A DNA stretch of 64,000 nt from Phascolarctobacterium sp. (GTDB lineage: Bacteria; Bacillota; Negativicutes; Acidaminococcales; Acidaminococcaceae): the NCBI GenBank assembly GCA_004558595.1, contig SFCN01000001.1, positions 1 to 64,000 on the forward strand. The letters are read 5' to 3'. How positions within the stretch are numbered: position 1 is the stretch's first letter; every line of letters starts with the position of its first letter. Under the pieces are notes generated by a model. It was given only the letters and a program-made list of their open reading frames with translations, was not told the origin of the DNA and did not search any database. The translations under genes were made by a program, and so were the position numbers. This document shows, in pieces, positions 60,477 to 64,000 of this stretch.

Positions 60477-61242
60477 TTTCGTCACTCTTTTCTACTACGG
60501 CAAAGGCGTTGTGATTATGAATACTCTCCACGCTTTCTACCTCAGCGCGATACCAAGTAATGCGCTGATCCGCCTCTAAACGCAGAGCAATCTCCCGCAC
60601 TGCATCCTCCACAAAGCGAGGATTCTCATAGGCATGCTCTGTAACATATTTTTCGTCCGGACGCTTCAAAAGCCCATACACAGGCGCGCTAGCCGCCGCA
60701 TCAGCAAGCTCCGCCAGCTCCTCAAGCCACACCAGCTCATTGGCTTCTATCTCAATTTTGGCCCAAGCCCTTTGATTATGAGCCCCATAATCGCTGATTT
60801 CCTTGGAGCAGGGACACAGGGTCTGCATGGGCACTACGGCCTTAATCTTTAGCTTAAAGCTATCGCCCTTTTCCGCCTTATACACGCAATCGATATCCAT
60901 GGGAGCGGTCATACCGCTAACCGGTGCAGTTTTCGTAATGAAATAGGGGAATTCCAGCTGCAAAAAGGCCTTTTCAGCCTGCAAATGCTCCTTCAGCTTA
61001 TCCAAAATCCCTTCAATTTCCCCAAGACCCACAGGACCCAGCTGGCGCATACACTCCACAAAACGGCTCATATGGGTACCACGCATGTCGTGAGGCAAAT
61101 CCACAGCCAAAAGCACCCGAGCCACGCTATGTTGGGTGCCCCGCTCCCGATCTCGCAGCTCGATGGGCCAGCGCAAATCCTTAATTCCCACATGCTTCAA
61201 GGGAATACGACGCAAATCCTTTTCACTCTGTACGTCCTTCAA
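60460..61242 (-). CDS. folE2: GTP cyclohydrolase FolE2 (type IB)
   Basis: FolE2 makes 7,8-dihydroneopterin triphosphate, the shared precursor of folate and queuosine, and often works with metals other than zinc. The 260-residue product begins KDVQSEKDLRRIPLKHVGIKDLRWPI, the normal FolE2 start, and shows RGTHMSRFVE and the metal-ligand region MQTLCPCSKEISDYGAHNQRA. TTG 61242 is chosen because it begins the conserved N-terminus, follows the queD stop by one base and has GAGGTGAG upstream. Longer frames would overlap queD by about 70 nt. Confidence 0.92.
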   Translation of the reverse strand: MKDVQSEKDLRRIPLKHVGIKDLRWPIELRDRERGTQHSVARVLLAVDLPHDMRGTHMSRFVECMRQLGPVGLGEIEGILDKLKEHLQAEKAFLQLEFPYFITKTAPVSGMTAPMDIDCVYKAEKGDSFKLKIKAVVPMQTLCPCSKEISDYGAHNQRAWAKIEIEANELVWLEELAELADAAASAPVYGLLKRPDEKYVTEHAYENPRFVEDAVREIALRLEADQRITWYRAEVESVESIHNHNAFAVVEKSDENVIED

Positions 61243-61243
61243 C

Positions 61244-61600
61244 TCACTCACCTCGATATACGCAGCCACTGGTGCGTGTTTCCCAAACCTCCACCTCATA
61301 CAAATGGTAGTGGTCACTCTCTAGTAGCTTTTCCAGCTTCCGCCACACCCATACGCTGATGTTTTCAGCAGAGGGCACGGGTAGCACATCGTTTAAGCAA
61401 GCATGATCCAGATGCGCCAGCACCTCCTGCTTGACCAAATTCTTCAGCTTAATAAAATCAATAACCATACCCTCGTGGTCAGGCGTACCTTCCACCTTCA
61501 CCACCAGCTTATAGGTATGTCCGTGCAAATGCTCGCACTTGCCATTGTAAGCCGGCAAATAATGAGCCGCATCGAAATCAAACTCTTTAATAATAATCAT
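61244..61600 (-). CDS. queD: 6-carboxytetrahydropterin synthase QueD (possibly also a dihydroneopterin aldolase substitute)
   Basis: QueD turns dihydroneopterin triphosphate into 6-carboxytetrahydropterin for queuosine. The 118-residue product has DFDAAHYLPAYNGKCEHLHGHTY, with the zinc His residues and the catalytic Cys of CxxxHGH, and the C-terminal ETRTSGCVYRGE. The motif reads CExxHGH. I recall this Cys-Glu form being described for PTPS-I/III proteins that serve folate and queuosine. It lies directly before folE2 and overlaps trmL by 4 nt. Confidence 0.93.
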   Translation of the reverse strand: MIIIKEFDFDAAHYLPAYNGKCEHLHGHTYKLVVKVEGTPDHEGMVIDFIKLKNLVKQEVLAHLDHACLNDVLPVPSAENISVWVWRKLEKLLESDHYHLYEVEVWETRTSGCVYRGE

Positions 61601-62079
61601 TTATATTCCCCTCCATACAGCGTTAGCCCGGCAAAATTATCCACCTGACGCAACGCTTCATAGGCCACAATGGCCACAGAATTGGATAAATTCAGAGAGC
61701 GAGCTTCCTCAATCATGGGTATGCGCACGCAGGAGTCCGCATATTCCAGACGCAGCTTTTCCGGAAGGCCCGCTGTTTCCTTACCAAAAATCAAAAGGCT
61801 GTCCGCATCATACTTTACATCGGCGTAGGATTTATGAGCCTTAGTGGTCAAGAGAAATTTGGAATTATCCTTATACTTTTCTAAAACCTCGTATACGCTG
61901 TCATAATAATGAATATCCACTAAATGCCAATAATCCAATCCGGCACGCTTTAAATATTTATCCTCCACAGAAAAGCCCAGTGGCCGGACCAAATGCAAAT
62001 GACAGCCGGTGGCGGCGCATAAGCGAGCGATATTGCCTGTATTTCCTGGAATTTCAGGTTCAACCAATACTATATGCAT
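61597..62079 (-). CDS. trmL: tRNA (cytidine/uridine-34-2'-O)-methyltransferase TrmL
   Basis: TrmL is a SPOUT-class methyltransferase for the wobble nucleotide of tRNA-Leu. The start MHIVLVEPEIPGNTGNIARLCAATG is diagnostic, and the trefoil-knot SAM site appears as LLIFGKETAGLP, VRIPM and SLNLSNSVAIVAYEALRQ. The 160 residues are standard. It overlaps queD by 4 nt (ATGA) and shares one base with the gene before it, so all are translationally coupled. Confidence 0.94.
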   Translation of the reverse strand: MHIVLVEPEIPGNTGNIARLCAATGCHLHLVRPLGFSVEDKYLKRAGLDYWHLVDIHYYDSVYEVLEKYKDNSKFLLTTKAHKSYADVKYDADSLLIFGKETAGLPEKLRLEYADSCVRIPMIEEARSLNLSNSVAIVAYEALRQVDNFAGLTLYGGEYK

Positions 62080-62984
62080 TATTTTTTCTCCTTTAAAACT
62101 TCCTCAACACGCTGACGCATGCTTTTCTTCTTTTGCTCTTTTTTAGTGTCTTTTTTCTTATCAGACTCTAGCTTTTTATCCTTTTTCTTCTCTAAGCCGC
62201 CGGGCATAGCCAACATTTTTTGATAAGTGGCCATGATTTTTTCGCAATAAAGAGAACCCATGGCCCAGGTACCGTTGAGACCGTACCAAGTATCCACCAT
62301 ACCTCGTTCCATGCGAATATTATGAGCCAGCTCATAACGAGGATCCACAATGGCTGTTTTGGGACGCTTCTTTTGAGTATAAGCCAAAAGGTGTTGGATG
62401 TGTGCACGCACGCCCAGCTCCGGTGTTTTGAAGGTCGCGCCCTTCACACCGCCGCCCGTAGTGCCCAAGCCACAGAAATTATTTTGGTTGTGGTGCACGT
62501 CACCGCCATAGGCGTAGGTACCAGTTTCGACTAAAGATTGGGCCAGAGCCAAATCGGGGCGCACGCCTTCGCGCTCGGCCTCCTGCCAATATAAGTCCAC
62601 CAGTTTCTCCACACTGCAGGCCAAGCGCACCTTAGGATTATTTTGCTTAATCAAGGCCACAGCCTGCTTCTTGCTAGCCTCGGCCTCCCCAAAAATACTG
62701 ATACTCTTATAGTCAGCAGGCAGCTCCGTGCCTAAAAAATAGCTCTTGCCATCCTTTTCTACCAGCATACTGCTTTGAGCATTCTGCTTCGTGGCAGTTT
62801 TAGCTGTGGCTTTAGGAACAGTCTTAGAACCACTCTTGGGATTAATCTTAATAATCTTTGGACTAGTACTTACCACATATTTTTTACTTGGGGGAGTAAT
62901 CTTTTTCACAGCTGCCTCAGTCAAGCTGGCACTTACCAATACGCCCAACGCCAGACCTAGAGCAGTCATAGCTTTATAATTCAT
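62079..62984 (-). CDS. Secreted N-acetylglucosaminidase (GH73-like)
   Basis: The 301-residue product has a signal peptide (about 1-24) and a basic, low-complexity linker (about 26-70). The glucosaminidase domain spans about 115-255, with LALAQSLVETGTYAYGGDVHHNQNNFCGLGTTGGG (in part), where the Glu is the likely catalytic acid. GVRAHIQHLLAY and TWYGLNGTWAMGSLYCEKIMATYQKML follow. A very Lys-rich tail (about 265-301) may bind anionic cell-wall polymers. It would cut peptidoglycan between GlcNAc and MurNAc. GGAG lies 8 nt before ATG 62984. Confidence 0.87.
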   Translation of the reverse strand: MNYKAMTALGLALGVLVSASLTEAAVKKITPPSKKYVVSTSPKIIKINPKSGSKTVPKATAKTATKQNAQSSMLVEKDGKSYFLGTELPADYKSISIFGEAEASKKQAVALIKQNNPKVRLACSVEKLVDLYWQEAEREGVRPDLALAQSLVETGTYAYGGDVHHNQNNFCGLGTTGGGVKGATFKTPELGVRAHIQHLLAYTQKKRPKTAIVDPRYELAHNIRMERGMVDTWYGLNGTWAMGSLYCEKIMATYQKMLAMPGGLEKKKDKKLESDKKKDTKKEQKKKSMRQRVEEVLKEKK

Positions 62985-63026
62985 GCATGCAGCTCCATTC
63001 CGTGTTCAACACAATCTATAGCTACA

Positions 63027-63056
63027 ATTTTACCCCATAACCCAAGTTCTTGTAAA
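63027..63056 (-). promoter_or_regulatory. Promoter of the glucosaminidase-trmL-queD-fol operon
   Basis: TTTACA (63056-63051) and TAAAAT (63032-63027) are 18 nt apart on the minus strand, about 45 nt before the first gene. Confidence 0.5.
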
Positions 63057-63082
63057 GTTTTTCCCACTATTCTTCTAGATAA

Positions 63083-63111
63083 TTCACAAAGACGTATTTT
63101 TCTAGTATAAT
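63083..63111 (+). promoter_or_regulatory. Promoter of the UPF0173 hydrolase gene
   Basis: TTCACA (63083-63088) and TATAAT (63106-63111) are 17 nt apart. Confidence 0.65.
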
Positions 63112-63163
63112 AGGAAGTAAGAAAAGGACGGACAGCTTGCCGTCAGCAAAAGGAGGAACGCTT

Positions 63164-63835
63164 ATGACCGCTAAATTCCATTACATTAACCATGCTTGCT
63201 TTGTAGTCGCTAAAAACGACTCTGCCATTATTTTCGACCCCTATTTGGATGGTAATCCTGAAGGCTTAACCGCTGACGATATTAAGGTAGATTACATTTT
63301 CATCAGCCATGCCCATTTCGACCATCTGGGTAGCGCCTTTGAAATCGCTAAAAAATGCGATGCTACCATTATTACCACTGCAGAAATTGCCGGTATGGCC
63401 GGTGAAGCCGGCTGTAAGGCTCACGCTATGCATCTTGGCGGCACCTATATGTTCCCCTTCGGCAAGGTACGCGTAACTCTAGCCTTCCATGGCTCCGGCG
63501 TGGCCGGCGGCCACGCCTGTGGCTTCGTAGTCGATTTTTACGGCACCAAACTGTACTTCGCCGGTGACACTGCTCTCTTCAGCGACATGCAGCTGCTGCC
63601 CAAGCTGGATCCCTTTGACTATGCTGTACTGCCCATCGGTGGCAACTTCACCATGGATCCCAAGGATGCTGCCATTGCCGCCGACTTCTTAAAAGCTCCC
63701 ACCGTTATCCCCATCCATTACAACACTTGGCCTCCCATCGCTCAGGACGTAAATGCTTACAAGGCCGACGTAGAAGCTACCACCTCTAGCAAGGTTTTAA
63801 TCGTTAAACCCGGCGAGGTTGTGGATTTAGCTTAA
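63164..63835 (+). CDS. UPF0173 metal-dependent hydrolase (MBL fold)
   Basis: The 223-residue product has the metallo-beta-lactamase metal site SHAHFDHLG (about 56-64), further ligands in the FHGSGVAGG, AGDTALF and IPIHYNTWP segments, and the UPF0173 pattern YINHACFVV at the start. The substrate of this family is not established. AGGAGG lies 7 nt before ATG 63164; an upstream in-frame ATG at 63137 lies before the ribosome site and is rejected. It is monocistronic. Confidence 0.9.
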   Translation: MTAKFHYINHACFVVAKNDSAIIFDPYLDGNPEGLTADDIKVDYIFISHAHFDHLGSAFEIAKKCDATIITTAEIAGMAGEAGCKAHAMHLGGTYMFPFGKVRVTLAFHGSGVAGGHACGFVVDFYGTKLYFAGDTALFSDMQLLPKLDPFDYAVLPIGGNFTMDPKDAAIAADFLKAPTVIPIHYNTWPPIAQDVNAYKADVEATTSSKVLIVKPGEVVDLA

Positions 63836-63902
63836 GCTTGTAACATAGCATAACACGAAAAGACTAAAAGCTTAAACCAATTACAAACATAAGGTATGAA
63901 AA

Positions 63903-63934
63903 AGGGCGTCGCCTCCGCGACGCCCTAATTTTTT
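63903..63934. terminator. Bidirectional terminator
   Basis: AGGGCGTCGC (63903-63912), loop CTCC, GCGACGCCCT (63917-63926) form a perfect 10-bp stem. TTTTTT follows on the plus strand and TTTTTC on the minus strand. It serves the UPF0173 gene and the partial gene at the window end. Confidence 0.9.
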
Positions 63935-63961
63935 ACTCATTAAGCTATAGCGTATAAATGC

Positions 63962-64000
63962 TTATGCTCCGATAATAGGTCTGCCCTCCATGGTATTGAC
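63962..64000 (-). CDS. C-terminal end of an unidentified gene (runs off the window)
   Basis: A minus-strand frame reads VNTMEGRPIIGA and stops with TAA at 63964-63962. The minus-strand terminator just beyond supports a real gene end. Twelve residues are too few to name it. Confidence 0.4.
   Translation of the reverse strand, partial: VNTMEGRPIIGA

Noticed and set aside
61243..61317. A 25-codon extension of folE2
   Set aside because: It overlaps queD in another frame. The conserved FolE2 N-terminus begins at the TTG just after the queD stop, with a good ribosome site.

Overview
The window reads as the chromosome of a diderm Firmicute of the class Negativicutes (Phascolarctobacterium/Acidaminococcus-like is my best guess). 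Firmicute signs are PrkC/Stp, RemA-type DUF370, RqcH, a SAM-I riboswitch and RecD2. The diderm sign is a porin with a signal peptide, an SLH domain and a terminal Phe. Nearly all genes lie on the minus strand. There is no rRNA, CRISPR array, prophage or complete insertion sequence.

Layout. 0-2.2 kb: the start of a sugar transferase, galE and an orphan hicB. 2.2-14.5 kb: the housekeeping run priA, def, fmt, DUF116, rsmB, rlmN, stp, prkC, rsgA, rpe. 14.7-22 kb: an NhaC antiporter, then a three-gene set of hybrid histidine kinase, solute-binding lipoprotein and SLH porin. 22.3-33.5 kb: secF, secD, a 5-formyl-THF cyclo-ligase, yajC, tgt, queA, a SpoIID/LytB protein, queH, ruvB, ruvA, ruvC, yebC and NUDIX. 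33.6-42.7 kb: tRNA-Ala, metK under a SAM-I riboswitch, coaBC, rpoZ, gmk, remA, yicC, a YbaK protein, rqcH, and an AbiE-type toxin-antitoxin pair abutting rqcH. 42.8-43.1 kb: plus-strand tRNA-Asp, tRNA-Gly and tRNA-Trp. 43.2-46.8 kb: a biotin-linked operon (MaoC-like, bioY, thiolase-like, acyl-CoA ligase-like) with a likely BirA operator. 46.9-50.9 kb: an SLC13 permease, comF and recD2. 51-53.2 kb (plus strand): a SpeD-like protein, a HAD phosphatase and a secreted pentapeptide-repeat protein. 53.2-55.6 kb: a partial type IV pilus/type II secretion set. 55.7-58.5 kb: ppsA, divergent from a 71-residue unknown. 58.5-63 kb: folK, folP, folE2, queD, trmL and an N-acetylglucosaminidase. 63.1-64 kb: a UPF0173 hydrolase and the tail of a further gene.

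The genes cooperate in several ways. FolE2 makes the precursor shared by folate and queuosine. QueD, QueH, QueA and Tgt then cover much of the queuosine route. RuvABC form one Holliday-junction machine. YajC, SecD and SecF form one translocase accessory complex. Def and Fmt act at the two ends of formyl-methionine handling.

Most notable observations: a G8 tract in the spacer of a near-consensus galE promoter (possible phase variation); two inverted 227-bp copies of an undescribed repeat with inverted ends, one inside the folate cluster; a kinase/solute-binding/porin cassette whose binding protein carries a 5'-nucleotidase C-terminal-like domain; a SpeD homologue without the pyruvoyl-forming serine; a thiolase without its second catalytic cysteine under a probable BirA operator; and an AbiE module fused by overlap to rqcH. 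All identifications come from reading motifs and from memory of the families. No database search was run.
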